Assembly (NCBI GenBank): GCA_037176705.1
Contig: CM073897.1
Location: 39,521,488 to 39,585,487, forward strand
DNA length: 64,000 bases
Reading direction: 5' to 3'
DNA from: Molossus alvarezi
Taxonomy: Eukaryota; Chordata; Mammalia; Chiroptera; Molossidae
Shown: positions 33,886-44,456 of the stretch, piece by piece
Numbering within the stretch: the first letter of the stretch is position 1
Layout: every line of letters starts with the position of its first letter
Translations under genes and position numbers: made by a program
The notes under the pieces: generated by a model
The model's input: only the letters and a program-made list of their open reading frames with translations
What the model was told of the DNA's origin: nothing
Database searches by the model: none

Positions 33886-34065
33886 TTTTTTTATTGACTT
33901 TTAGAGAGAAACATTGATAAGAGAGAAACATCAATTAGCCACCTCCTGCAAGTCCCCTACTGGAGATTGAGCCCACAACCCCGGCATGTGCCCTGACTGG
34001 GAATCGAACAAGTGACCTTTTGGTCCATGGGTTGACACTCAACCACTGAGCTACATTGGCTGGGC
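33886..34065 (-). mobile_element. VES SINE, type A (first of a tandem pair)
   Basis: Antisense type A, short in the GA-rich 3' part: attagccacctcctgcaagt, gggaatcgaacaagtgacct, ctgagctacattggctgggc. The flanks are cattcatattttatttc on the left (from 33866) and cattctattttcttttt on the right (from 34068), a decayed TSD. Confidence 0.88.
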
Positions 34066-34089
34066 TACATTCTATTTTCTTTTTCAATT

Positions 34090-34297
34090 TTTTTTCTTTA
34101 TTAATTTTAGAGAGAGAGGAAGGGAGAGGGAGAGAGAGATAGAAACATCAATGAGAGAGAACATCAACTGGCTGCCGCCTGCATACCCCCCACTGGGGAT
34201 CAGGCCGACAATCTGGGCATGTGCCCTGACCAGGGATTGAACTGGCTACCTCTTGGTGAATGGATCGATGCTCAACACTGAGCCACACCAGTCAGGC
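34090..34297 (-). mobile_element. VES SINE, type A (second of a tandem pair), with TSD
   Basis: Antisense type A: ggctgccgcctgcatacccc, ggggatcaggccgacaatct, gggattgaactggctacctc, gagccacaccagtcaggc. cattctattttctttttc at 34068-34085 recurs at 34298 onward (with the last base lost), so it went into the right-hand TSD of the first SINE. Confidence 0.93.
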
Positions 34298-34319
34298 CAT
34301 TCTATTTTCTTTTTAATTC

Positions 34320-35565
34320 TTTACATGTTATAGAGCAGATAAACCAAATATAAAATAAAACTGAAGTGGAAATATAATAATTACCTAAGTGTTATACAGA
34401 AATTAATATGTACAGAGTTATGGAGGGAGAGTTTTTTTGTGTGAAAATAAGTCCGAAAGTGATTCATGGAGTAAACATCGGCTGAGTGGACTTTAGAAGT
34501 TGGAGAAATTGGGAAGAAAGCATTCTTTGTGTGAGCAGGGGCATAGAGATGAGAAATACTTGGCAAGGACAGACAGACCTCGTGATCCTCCTCTGTCAGG
34601 TGACAGGGTAGTGAAAACACACATAGGGAATGAGACTGAAAAGTTGGGCTACTGACATTAAAGAGGGAGATGAATCACAGGCTGGAGTGTTTATACTTCA
34701 TTGTGTAGACAGAAGGGAGACTGCAGACTTCGAAGCAAATGTATCACTTTAGCAGAACTGAGCTTTAAAAAAATTGTAAACAGTCATATATATGATAATT
34801 TAGAGGTGGCAGTGGGAATGGAACATTTGAAAGAATAGTTACCCATTCATAGATATTTGCTGAGTCTAGGGAAAAATTATTTTTTTTCTTTAATATTTTA
34901 AGGTGTTTTGCAAAACAGGTTCTGAAGAGCCTTAAAAAAAATAAATAAGACCAATGAATTCTTCCCATTGAGCATAAAGAAGCTAATATTTATCTGCCTA
35001 TTTTTTCCATTCTCTAAACTGTTTTCAGCTATAACTTCTAAGTTAATATTTAATGCAAAAATAAAATAAAACTAAAAGCAAACAAAAATTTGACAGTACA
35101 TATATTTCCAAAATGTGACTTTATACTAGGAAGATATTAGGTTTGGCAGAATAAGTAATCTAATAAATGTGCAATCAGAGGTGAGCCAACAATAAAATCC
35201 AACTCTTGTTTCTAATTATGTCTGAATGGAAATCATAGTATTCTTACATTGTCAGTTTGTGTACGATGATTCTTATCAACTACCCATTCCGTTCCTTCTT
35301 ATCTCCTCCTTGGATATTGAAACTACCTGAACTGGTATTTGCCCTCCTGTATTTATAGATTGAGTATAAGGAAGATAATATTTATCAGAGGCTTATAATA
35401 TCCATTTGGAAAAGATGATGCCAAAGAGCATTCATCTAGAAAGAGGCAGATACGGAATCACAACACAGTTGGGATAAGTCAAAGTGTGATCTTTCTACCA
35501 TAAACTGCTGTTACTTTCAGCAAAATGAGGCAAGTCAAAATAAAAACCTAGACTGGAAAAGTCTG
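34320..35565. other. AT-rich sequence, possible old repeat at 34430-34760
   Basis: 34600-34760 has G/A-rich text similar to the unclassified old repeat at 23830 (gactgaaaagttgggctact, tgtgtagacagaagggagac). The minus-strand open frame 34381-34620 falls in this region and has no domain. The remainder is unrecognised. Confidence 0.35.
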
Positions 35566-35569
35566 CTGA

Positions 35570-35571
<2 letters not shown>

Positions 35572-35613
<42 letters not shown>
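35572..35613. repeat. GT dinucleotide microsatellite
   Basis: About 20 uninterrupted GT units. Confidence 0.95.
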
Positions 35614-35616
<3 letters not shown>

Positions 35617-35779
35617 GTTAACTGTGGCTTTTTAACACGTTTTAGGGACATATATATGGCCCTTTGTTTATTTGAAAATGTGTAAGAATCATGATTAATA
35701 TTGTACAAACTAAAAACTGATCATAGGTAATTAATACACAATGATATCTGAAGAGAGTTGAATAAACGTAAACTTTATG

Positions 35780-36001
35780 CCTGGCCGGTATGGCTCAGTG
35801 GATTGAGCATGGTCCCATAGACTGAGAGGTCCCGGTTCAATTCCCAGTCAGGGCAATGCCCACATTAAGGACTCAATCCTCAGTAGAAGCATGCAGGAGG
35901 CAGCGGGTCAATGTTTCTCTTTCATATCGATGTTTCTATCTCTCTCTCCTTTCCTCTCTTTCTAAAAAATCAATAAAAGCATATTTTAAAACACGCAAAA
36001 A
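35780..36001 (+). mobile_element. VES SINE, type A, with TSD
   Basis: Sense type A: cctggccggtatggctcagt, ggttcaattcccagtcaggg, gcatgcaggaggcagcgggt, then aaaaaatcaataaaagcata. The TSD is cgtaaactttatg (35767-35779) against cataaactttatg (36002-36014). Confidence 0.93.
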
Positions 36002-36014
36002 CATAAACTTTATG

Positions 36015-36745
36015 TAGTAACTCCTCAAAAATTGAGATTAAAATTTTCTTATCAAAAATTAAGACTACATTTGAAAATATTTCAAAGTATATTAATTGCA
36101 TGTAATAACATAAGAAAAATTATTAAAATGTACACATATTTGAGGAGATAAAATTATAATTTTCAGAAAATATTTTCCTAAAAAACCTGAATCAACTAGT
36201 TGTTAAAATTCTTAAATGATCTTAATAATACTAGCAACAGTCAATTAGTAAATACATTAGAATAAAAATATTTTCACCTACTCTTAATAACAATAAAAAA
36301 AATATATCAAAACTAACAAAGAAATGTGAAAACTCATGTGAGGAGACACATTTTAAAACTTTGGAATTCAATAAAAACATGAACAAGAAAAATGAGTCTC
36401 TCAAAGGTGTCATTGATCCTCAAAATTAAGTATATACCATTTTAAACCACATTTAGTATTATGTGTATTAGAGAAGATAGATATATTTTTTAAAGATATG
36501 CAATGAGTATGGGCTACCTTACCCCACATATAAAAAAATTATATGAAATTCAAAACGTCCCAGTCTCCTGAAAAACAATACAGATAAATATGTACGTTTT
36601 AATTTGGTACTTTATAAAGATAGCATTTTGAATCTGTAAAAAAAAAAAAAGATAGCCCATACAACATTTGGTGGTGAAATAGAGAGCATAAATATACCAA
36701 TTTATTTTTAGAAAATAATCATGGATATGAGAAAAGATTTACTAA
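36015..36745. other. Very AT-rich unique sequence
   Basis: No gene recognised. The composition is strongly A/T. The minus-strand open frame 36231-36413 is low complexity. Confidence 0.4.
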
Positions 36746-36749
36746 TAAG

Positions 36750-37140
36750 AGTATTAATTTTAGCACTCTTTGGAAAACACAGAGCCAACTTCAATATCTA
36801 AAGAAAAGGACTAGTTAAATAAATAACATGCCTATAGACTAAAATTATGTGTTATTAAAAATATAACGCAATGAAAGAATATATAAAATATATTCTATCT
36901 AACTATATCAATGATATACTTAATTTGGAAAAATACCAAATTATATCTAGCATATGATTTCACTTATATTTTATTTATAAAAATGACAAGAATCAAAATC
37001 TCTATCTTAACAGATGCTATTTCTACATAGTAGAAGCCTATAGATAATGTTTAATTGTATATTTATTTTTATAGCTATATTTTCTAAATTATATTATTGT
37101 AATGAAGGTATGCTATTTTGTAAATTAAAAAACATGAATG
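36750..37140 (+). repeat. Old L1 3' end (L1M-type)
   Basis: Diverged L1 in sense: agccaacttcaatatctaaa, ggactagttaaataaataac, attatgtgttattaaaaata, gatttcacttatattttatt. The order matches the ORF2/3' UTR junction of older L1 families. Too decayed for an open frame. Confidence 0.55.
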
Positions 37141-37242
37141 AATGTTATACAATAGAAAGTTTCACACCAATCATATGTCTGTACAAATTATCACCTTAAA
37201 GAAGAAGTTCTGTTTCTTGAGTTATTGTTGCTCTGCTTTATT

Positions 37243-37410
37243 TATTTTTAATTTTTTTTCTTTGTTGATTTTAGAGAGAGAGATAGAAACATCGATGAAA
37301 GAGAACATCAATTGGCGGCCTCCTGCATGCCCCACACTGGGGATTGGACCCACAACCTGGGCATGTGCCCTGACCAGGAATCAAACCGGTGACCTCTGCT
37401 GGCTGAGCTG
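37243..37410 (-). mobile_element. VES SINE, type A, internally deleted
   Basis: Antisense type A with ggcggcctcctgcatgcccc, gggcatgtgccctgaccagg and aatcaaaccggtgacctctg. It then jumps straight to gctggctgagc, so about 40 bp around the sense A-box are missing. A weak TSD joins gttgctctgcttta on the left to gttactatgctttaa on the right. Confidence 0.85.
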
Positions 37411-38070
37411 TTACTATGCTTTAATGTCAGAGAAGGCTGTGCATGGTGCATGAGGACTCCTCCCTTCTACACCGAGCTGATGGTTGCTGCTGTGCTGTTT
37501 GCTTTACTTCTTACACAGCCTCACTATCCAATACTGCCAGTCACACACACTGCAGAACATTCATGAGGGTTGAAAGGCAAAATCCCTCAAGAAAACCTGA
37601 CATTTTAGTAAGGATTTTCAAGGAATATTCTTTTTCTTTCTTCTTAGCTCTTCCTTTTTTATCCTCTCTTCCCTTCAGACACTGTTTCCCTAGAGCTTTG
37701 AGAAGATTGCATGTTTGTTTGTTTGTTTGTTTTTTCTGCAATGTGTCTTGTAGAGAAGAGTGAATTTATAGGAGCCCCGTGTGTCAGCATCTGTTACTTC
37801 CGCCCCTCACAGCCTTAAGCAGTGTGTACCTGCTACTAGATTCTCCTTCCATTTCAGGCCCTGAGTGAATAAATACAATCCAAGAATGGCCATATTGAAG
37901 AAATGTCTTTTCTACTTGAGATTGGGATGGAGATGGGAATTTTCTTTTTTTTTTTAGGATGATCTAAATATTAGGGATTGACATGGTGCCACGAACCTTT
38001 GTATAAAGGCTCTTCTACCTGAGAGTTCAATCATCCTGCCTAGCTTATTCTGCAGTTTCTGTCTTTCGTG
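37411..38070. other. Unique sequence
   Basis: A gtttgtttgtttgttttt tract lies at 37709-37735. The plus-strand open frames 37142-37453 and 37443-37763 run through a SINE and simple sequence and are not supported as genes. Confidence 0.35.
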
Positions 38071-38075
38071 GAATT

Positions 38076-38811
38076 CAGTAAACCCTCGATTTTTCAGATC
38101 TCGATTTAACAGACTTCAAATTTAATGGACAAAATTTCTTGTCCGTAGATCATATGTGAAAATGAACACCCTGTTCATTTTAAAAAGCTTTTATGCAAGA
38201 TGTGCTTATAATTAAATTAACAAGTAATTTTGTGTTATTAGTTCATTGTTATTTTTAACACATTTTAGCAAATGGTCCACATTAGAAAAAAAACACTGTA
38301 GTAATTTTGTTGACATAAATAAATATTACATATCTACAACTATAGTCTACATATTTAAATACAAGAATCACCATTTGTAAACAATGTTTGGTGAATGATT
38401 AGCATCTGATCACACCCCATTACATGAGCTAATTAGTTTTGTCATGTGGTGTGACTTTCTGCAGCAGATTTAATGAGTATCCCACCCATGTTCCCACTTG
38501 TGCTAAGTCACGCCCCAGCTGTGTCCATTTATTTACTCAAGGTGACTGGTGAATGAATGCATTTACTAGACCTATTCAATATAAATTTAAAATTATAGTA
38601 ATACATATAGAAAAATTTTCTGTGAAATTAAACTTTTTATACATACTTAATTTTAATAACACAAATATGTCTATGTAAGAACAGGTAAACTAATTAATTT
38701 GTCAATTTTTTAACATGCACATTTGAATAATCTACTTCATTATATAACAAAATTTTAGCTTTAATGGACACCCCCTCACCTGAATTAGTCCCTTATATAG
38801 AGGTTTTACAG
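38076..38811. mobile_element. Putative pogo/Tigger-like DNA transposon, non-autonomous
   Basis: The left end cagtaaaccctcgatttttc and the right end ccttatatagaggttttaca then g are imperfect inverted repeats. Inside each end is a similar subterminal segment (taatggacaaaattt on the left, tttaatggacacccc on the right, in direct order). The right end is followed by TA, the pogo/mariner target; the left is preceded by TT, so that copy of the target may have mutated. About 736 bp, with no transposase frame. Family not named. Confidence 0.5.
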
Positions 38812-39735
38812 TATTTGCCTGACATGGGTTCAAGTCTTGAAGCCCTGCTTCCTTGGTCTAGGGACTTTGACTCTTCCAGTAGTTGTTGTTTGTTTATTTG
38901 TTTTATTATTATTATTTTTTGCTTCCTCTCCCCTGAGAAATCTTTATTACCTCTATTGGTGGCTACAACTAAATTCAATCTCTCCAATATAACTCATACA
39001 CATAACAGACTATTTATTCTTACATTCAACAAAATATACCGAGCATCACTTTTCTGATTGGGACTGTGCTATATTTTTCCATTTACCACTATGGGGTTGA
39101 ACCTCCAGAAAGTAGAGCTCAACACTTCAGTGACCCTGCTTAGTTTATTTTTTAGGCCTCTACAAAAATAGACAAAAAAGTTTATTTGCTTTTTATTATT
39201 TTGGCCTTCCTAGCATGCCCTACATCTATGGTTATATCTATTTTGATAGAAATAGATAAACAATGTCATCAACTTTCAAATTCCCATGACTGAAAAATAG
39301 ATACTTGTTAATATCTTAATTTGCACCTCTTTTTTTTTTTTTGCTAAGCTGTGGACCTTAAATATTTATAGAGTATCACTTTGTGCAAAACTACTAGTGC
39401 ATATTTGAAATGATCAGTTTCCATTCTTAAAACTTTGTATAATCCATGACTTACTGTCCTTTAGTTGGTTCTTCAAGCTAAAATACTGGAAATTAATTCT
39501 ATAAGGTCTCCTCGCATTATTCCTTGTCATTTAGTCAATTTCTGAAAATGGTCAACGCTATCTAATTAATATATTTCTAATATATCACCTTATTCCAATT
39601 CTAATGTCTTGAGATTAATTAATTTTATTTTCATTTTTATGATTGCAGAGGTCTTTCATATTGACAGTTTTGTCAAATCCAGAATTTCCAATGTGTATTC
39701 AATTTTGTCACCACTATAATAGTTCATATTGTTAT
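38812..39735. other. Unique AT-rich sequence
   Basis: An ATT run lies at 38901-38917. The plus-strand open frame 38764-39057 begins inside the right end of the pogo-like element and is not a gene. Nothing else recognised. Confidence 0.4.
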
Positions 39736-39744
39736 ACCTTCATT

Positions 39745-39939
39745 CAGGGATGGGGAATGTCCGGCCCGCGGGCCTTCAACAGCCCTCGAAATCAATACCA
39801 GCTGAAATCACACGCCTCACCAAATTAGCCTGACCAAATATAGCAGGCTAATTTTTAAGTTGATAATTTTGTATGGCCCTCAAATGATGTCATAAATATC
39901 CAAATCACCCTTGGCAGGAAAAAGTTTCCACGCCCCGTG
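39745..39939 (+). mobile_element. Short hAT-like element with GC-rich end
   Basis: Starts cagggatggggaatgtccgg then cccgcgggcc and ends gtttccacgccccgtg, which is an imperfect inverse of the start. These ends resemble a widespread family of small hAT elements. Tri-base GC clusters such as ccggcccgcggg stand out in an AT-rich neighbourhood. The 8-bp TSD is not clear. Confidence 0.7.
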
Positions 39940-40490
39940 TGGAATTTACTCCTTGGATAAGCGCATAGTTTTATAAAGCTCTATTTTAATGGTAGCTCTA
40001 ATTAAATTTCAAGTATTATGCATTTAAAACAAAAAAGTAATTAAAGAGAGATAAAATTCCTTAGTGATATCATCTACTAGTTATCCAAAGTAATGTCTTT
40101 GGAAACACTTATACACGTGTTCCTGCACTTATTCTCAGAGGTCAGATTCATGATAGACAGTGTTAGAATAAACTGTTTTTTTAAATATGTAAACTTAGTT
40201 CATAAAATTTAGCCCTACAGAAGAAAAAGAGACTAAAATAATATAGATCAAATGTTTATTTTATAAATTGAGAAATAAAACCTCATGAACTAAGTTGTTA
40301 TATCCAGCCTGTCATTCCTTAAGATTTATAAATTCCATGAAATCAGGATCTATACTTTGTTGAGCATTATATTCTCACCATTTAGTCAAAATTTATTCAC
40401 ATTTGCTGAATGAATGAAGAAATACTTCTATGGTTTCAGAGGGGAGTGGTCTGGATACCAAAATCTCAGACTATACAATTTCCACTAAAA
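39940..40490. other. Unique AT-rich sequence
   Basis: Nothing recognised apart from a faint tgctgaatgaatgaag L2/MIR-like tip near 40403. Confidence 0.35.
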
Positions 40491-40494
40491 ATAG

Positions 40495-40744
40495 TAACCA
40501 CTTATTAAGGACTTGCCTGAGTGATGGGGTACTGGCAGTTTCTATTTACATTACATATAATATTTTGAAAATTGTATTTAAAAATAACTCATTGCCTTTT
40601 TAAATTTTATGTTGAAAGGTACTATGAGAACTATCCCGTTTTACAGATTGGTAAAGTGAGGCACAGAAAGATTGAATGCCTTCCTGCAAAGGTCATGCAT
40701 CTCGGAGGTGGTGGAATTGAATTTAAATCCCAGTAAACAGAAAA
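40495..40744 (-). repeat. MIR SINE
   Basis: Antisense MIR: ttctatttacattacatata, actatcccgttttacagatt, agtgaggcacagaaagattg, gtggaattgaatttaaatcc. A VES SINE lies just right of it. Confidence 0.75.
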
Positions 40745-40760
40745 CAGAGCTCTTTATCCT

Positions 40761-40988
40761 TTATTTTTTTAAAAAAAATTTCTTTATTGATTTTAGAGAG
40801 AGTAAAGGAGAGGGAGAGAGAGAGAGAGACAGAAACATTAATGAGAGAGAACATCAATTGGCTGCCTCTTGCATGCCCCCCACTGGGGATTTGGCCCACA
40901 ATCTAGGCATGTGCCCTTACCAGGAATCAAACCAGGGACCTCTTGGTGCATGGGTCAATGCTCTACCACTGAGCCACACCAGCCAGGC
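40761..40988 (-). mobile_element. VES SINE, type A, with TSD
   Basis: Antisense type A: ggctgcctcttgcatgcccc, ggggatttggcccacaatct, gaatcaaaccagggacctct, ctgagccacaccagccaggc. The TSD is cagagctctttatcct (40745-40760) against cagaactctttattct (40989-41004). The two open frames over it are SINE translations. Confidence 0.93.
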
Positions 40989-41004
40989 CAGAACTCTTTA
41001 TTCT

Positions 41005-41498
41005 TAACCTTCATTCTGCCTACCTTTGTTTGGAGCTGTGCAGTGAAGGCCTCCTACTAGGGAAGATTAGAGCACCTGTCAAATTGCACTCTATTCTTGA
41101 CATAAATGGGAAAATTTAGTGCTGTTTAAGTTCAATTATTTTATGATGTAATAAAGAGACAATATTAATTTTATGAAAATCTACATGGTTCTAAAAGCCA
41201 TGCCTAAAATTCAAATGATATTGCTCTTCAATCAAAAGATTATTGGGCAATTCACTCTACCACTGAAAATCTATCATTTTTAAGTGAGAACACCAAATAG
41301 AAGTGATGACTTTTCAGCTATATTAATTTTTATTTCATACTTCTCATTTTGCATGTTACAAGAGAGTAAGAGTAAAACATTGACTTTACCTGGAACAATT
41401 TATAGTTGCATTTAATTTTGAATGAAGGGCTAAAACGAAAGGATAAATATACAAATTTAATTTTTTTCTAACTTTAATGTTTCTCATTTACAAACTTT
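41005..41498. other. Unique AT-rich sequence
   Basis: Nothing recognised. Confidence 0.4.
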
Positions 41499-41513
41499 AA
41501 AAATACCATTTTA

Positions 41514-41793
41514 GCCCTGGCTGGTTTGCTTCAGTGGTTAGAGCGTCGGCCTGCAGACCAAAGAGTCACAGGTTCTTTTTCCTGGTCAAGGGCACATACT
41601 TCAGTTGCAGGTTCGATCCCCAGCCCTGCTCGGGGTTGTGCAGGAGGCAACCAATTAATGTGTCTCTTTCACATTGATGTTTCTCTCTGTCTCTCTCTCC
41701 CTCCTTCCCTCCCATTCTATCTGCAAAATCAATGGAAAAATAGCCTGGGGTGAGGATAAAAAATAAATTAATTAATTAAAATAAAAAAAAAAT
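41514..41793 (+). mobile_element. VES SINE, type B variant with doubled B-box region
   Basis: Sense: gccctggctggtttgcttca, gagcgtcggcctgcagacca, a first degenerate B-box at cacaggttctttttcctggt, a second B-box at caggttcgatccccagccct, then a pyrimidine-rich part and gaaaaatagcctggggtgag plus an A-rich tail. The TSD is aaaaataccatttta (41499-41513) against aaaaatgccatttta (41794-41808). Same variant as 31400-31658. Confidence 0.93.
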
Positions 41794-42099
41794 AAAAATG
41801 CCATTTTATATTCACATTCCTTTGACTTAAAAATTATTTCTAGCAGAGATTTATGTATTGAGTAGAGTAGATTTTACAAGAGTAATTTAAAGGACTGAAT
41901 GCAGGACTAAGATCACCTCTGAATGTAATATACATTCTCGGAAGGATGCCTTCTGGAGACCTGGGAAAGATACATTTCTTCAAGTGGAACACTTAGTGTG
42001 CCTAATGGAAGGAACCTAGATTTAAAAACAAGTAGCGCAGTGTGGAGACATCCAGGAGAGGGATGCTTCGCGATTCCGAAGGACGGGGTGGCAGGCAGT

Positions 42100-42215
42100 G
42101 AAGAGGACTGGCAGTCGAAAGAAGTGGGTTTGAGTACACTTCCATTTATTGGCTGTGTGACTTTTCTAAACCTCATTTTTTAAACCAGTAAATAAGATTT
42201 TGTCTGATACAGATT
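42100..42215 (+). repeat. MIR SINE fragment
   Basis: Sense MIR: gtgggtttgagtacacttcc, atttattggctgtgtgactt, ttctaaacctcattttttaa. Confidence 0.7.
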
Positions 42216-42358
42216 AGACATGCAAAGATTTCTAAAAGGTTAATTAGGTCAACGTAAATTAGAACAAAATATGCCTACAATTTTCTGTATTCGTGAAATG
42301 TCTACTTTTGTATTGCTACTTGAGAGCCTCTGTCACATATAATTCATCTAGGAATCTT

Positions 42359-42541
42359 TTTTTTTTTTTTAGATTTTTAATTGACTTTTAGAGAGAAAGG
42401 AAGGGAGAGGGAGAGCGATTGCCCCTATTGGGGATCAAGCCCACAAACCAGGCATGTGCCCTGACCAGGAATCAAACCAGCAACCCTTCAGAGCACGAGG
42501 TGATGTCCAACCAACTGAGCCACAACGGCTCATCTCTCCTG
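42359..42541 (-). mobile_element. VES SINE, type A, internally deleted
   Basis: Antisense type A. After the GA-rich part (aggaagggagagggagagcg) it passes directly to attgcccctattggggatca, so about 50 bp of the usual middle are missing. The sense 5' end is ctgagccacaacggctcatc. A short direct repeat, taggaatctt, flanks it (from 42349 and again from 42542). Confidence 0.85.
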
Positions 42542-42849
42542 TAGGAATCTTGATAGATGTGAGAACAAGCCGATAATGTGCCTTAGGATGCTGTATCTTT
42601 TCCCGTGCTATTTTCTAATAAAATACTTTAAAAGTATATAATTAAGAATGCTGGTATTGAAGCCAAGTGTTTACCCAAATTTTTGAACTATGACACTATC
42701 TTGGCCTATCTTTCTTCAATTTACACTTCAAACTGAGTCAAACATTAAGAGGATTGAAGCAGTTTCTGATTAAGGTTTAGAAATGAAAAAAAAAAAAAAG
42801 GTAAAGAGAGCCCTTTGTGTCAGTCCTGACCTTTTGCTGTCTGATTTAG

Positions 42850-43190
42850 TCTGAGAGCTCTCCAGCCGGAGTGCCTGCTCCACCCTCGAGAGGCCTGCGC
42901 GTCTTTGTACAGTCATTTATTTCTGGAATGCACTCGCCTCCTTTTATGTCTGGAGGGGACCATCTTTCCTCTGGCCCCAGTGAGTGTGATTTAATTCTTT
43001 TTGGATAGCTCTCTGGTGGAACCTCGGTAGAATTCTACTAGCAGCAATATTGTGGCTCTAACTCACTAGAATATTTTCACAGCCTTCTTCCAAACATTGT
43101 CCCCCGGTAGAATATCATTGACCTTTTACTGTGAAAGGTTTTTAGATATATTTAATATGTTACCGGTGCTCAATAAATACACGTACTGCC
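42850..43190 (+). repeat. Probable L2 LINE fragment
   Basis: Contains ctggaatgcactcgcctcct and, later, accggtgctcaataaataca, the L2 3' end signature. The middle is diverged. Confidence 0.4.
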
Positions 43191-43374
43191 TAATTGATCT
43201 TGTGTATTTTTTCATCTTGATTCTTTTTAATGCCTCAGATAATAACTCCCACATCATGTTCACTAAACTTTTGTTGACTCAGATAGAACTATCTCTCTAT
43301 CTACATATATAATGACAACTTATATACAAATCAGTCTGAAAGCACCAATTTAATAGAAAATTAGCATCATTCCA

Positions 43375-43660
43375 CATACACCATTTATTGAGTCTCAGCT
43401 ATGTGCCAAGGATTCTGTTAATCAAGGAAAATGAGATAAAACAAAATATGATGTCAGGATAAGATCACCATAATCTTGATGAGGGGAAAAGGAAGCAAAC
43501 CCATATAATGATTATGTAATGTATACTACATGATAATATTAATAAACCTCATACCAAGAAGTAATGATCTCTTTTGCCGTGGTTAGGGAAAAACTGAGAG
43601 AGGAGATGTTGTTAGAATTGAGTCTGGAGAGTTCTCTGTGCTGGACTAAAGTAAGCCTTT
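43375..43660 (+). repeat. Ancient unclassified mammalian repeat
   Basis: Starts ccatttattgagtctcagct then atgtgccaaggattctgtta, and continues with aaatgagataaaacaaaata and tgatgaggggaaaaggaagc. The same kind of sequence recurs at 57420 and 62830. Family not assigned. Confidence 0.45.
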
Positions 43661-43690
43661 ACCTTCAAGGTGAGTAACAAGAAGTAAGTG

Positions 43691-43913
43691 CTGTCCAGCT
43701 GTTTTGGCTCAGTAGTTGAGCGTTGACCCATGCACCAAGAGGTCGCTGGTTCAATTCCTGGTCAGGGCACATGCCCAGGTTGTGGGCCAAATCCCCAGTG
43801 GGGAGCATGCAGGAGGCAGCCAGTCAGTGTTCTCTCTCATCGATGTTTCTATCTCTCTCTCCTTCTCCCTTCCTCTCTCTCTAAAATAAATAAAGGAAAA
43901 AAAATTAAAAAAA
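43691..43913 (+). mobile_element. VES SINE, type A, with TSD
   Basis: Sense type A: tccagctgttttggctcagt, ggttcaattcctggtcaggg, gtgggccaaatccccagtgg, then aaaataaataaaggaaaa. The TSD is aagaagtaagtg (43679-43690) against aaaaagtaagtg (43914-43925). Confidence 0.93.
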
Positions 43914-44304
43914 AAAAAGTAAGTGTAAGACTTGGTTGTAAAAGAAGCTCACATATTGGGGAACTAGTTGGTAAACTTTTATTGGGCTGAATCTAGGGTC
44001 AACTCATTTAGATCATGAAGATTATGGTCTGGCTATGAACAGTCTTCAATTATAAACTAAGGGGTGTTTGTGTGTGTGTGTGTTTTGGGGAGCAAGGTAC
44101 TAAGAGTTGGTAACTATTATCTGTAGGTATGATACTTCTAAATGAGGAGAGAATAGCAGTAAGCAGATGATTTAGAGAGCAGTGATACTTTTCTAGGTGT
44201 GGTATCATAAAAGTCTAACTAGAATTTGTAATTAGTGGCAGTAAAAACTGAGATAAAAGAAATAAAGAAGTAAGCAAAACCATTTTTTTTTTAAACAAGT
44301 AAGT

Positions 44305-44456
44305 AACGGTTCTCAGACCAGCAGTATCAGCATTAGATATAGATGTACTAAATCTGAAAATCTGGGGTGATCTGGGGTGAATGGGGAGGTAGCAACTTAT
44401 GTTATAATAAGCCCTCCAAATCAATCTGATGTACATCCAAGTTTGAGAACTACTGA
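44305..44456 (+). mobile_element. MER5-like hAT-Charlie element
   Basis: ggttctcagaccagcagtat, agcattagatatagatgtac, ataataagccctccaaatca, then aagtttgagaactactg: the MER5A layout in sense. The terminal gagaactactg is the inverse of the left end. Better preserved than the copy at 865. Confidence 0.8.

Noticed and set aside
37142..37763. Two long overlapping plus-strand open frames
   Set aside because: The first runs through an antisense SINE and the second through simple T-rich sequence. No domain seen.
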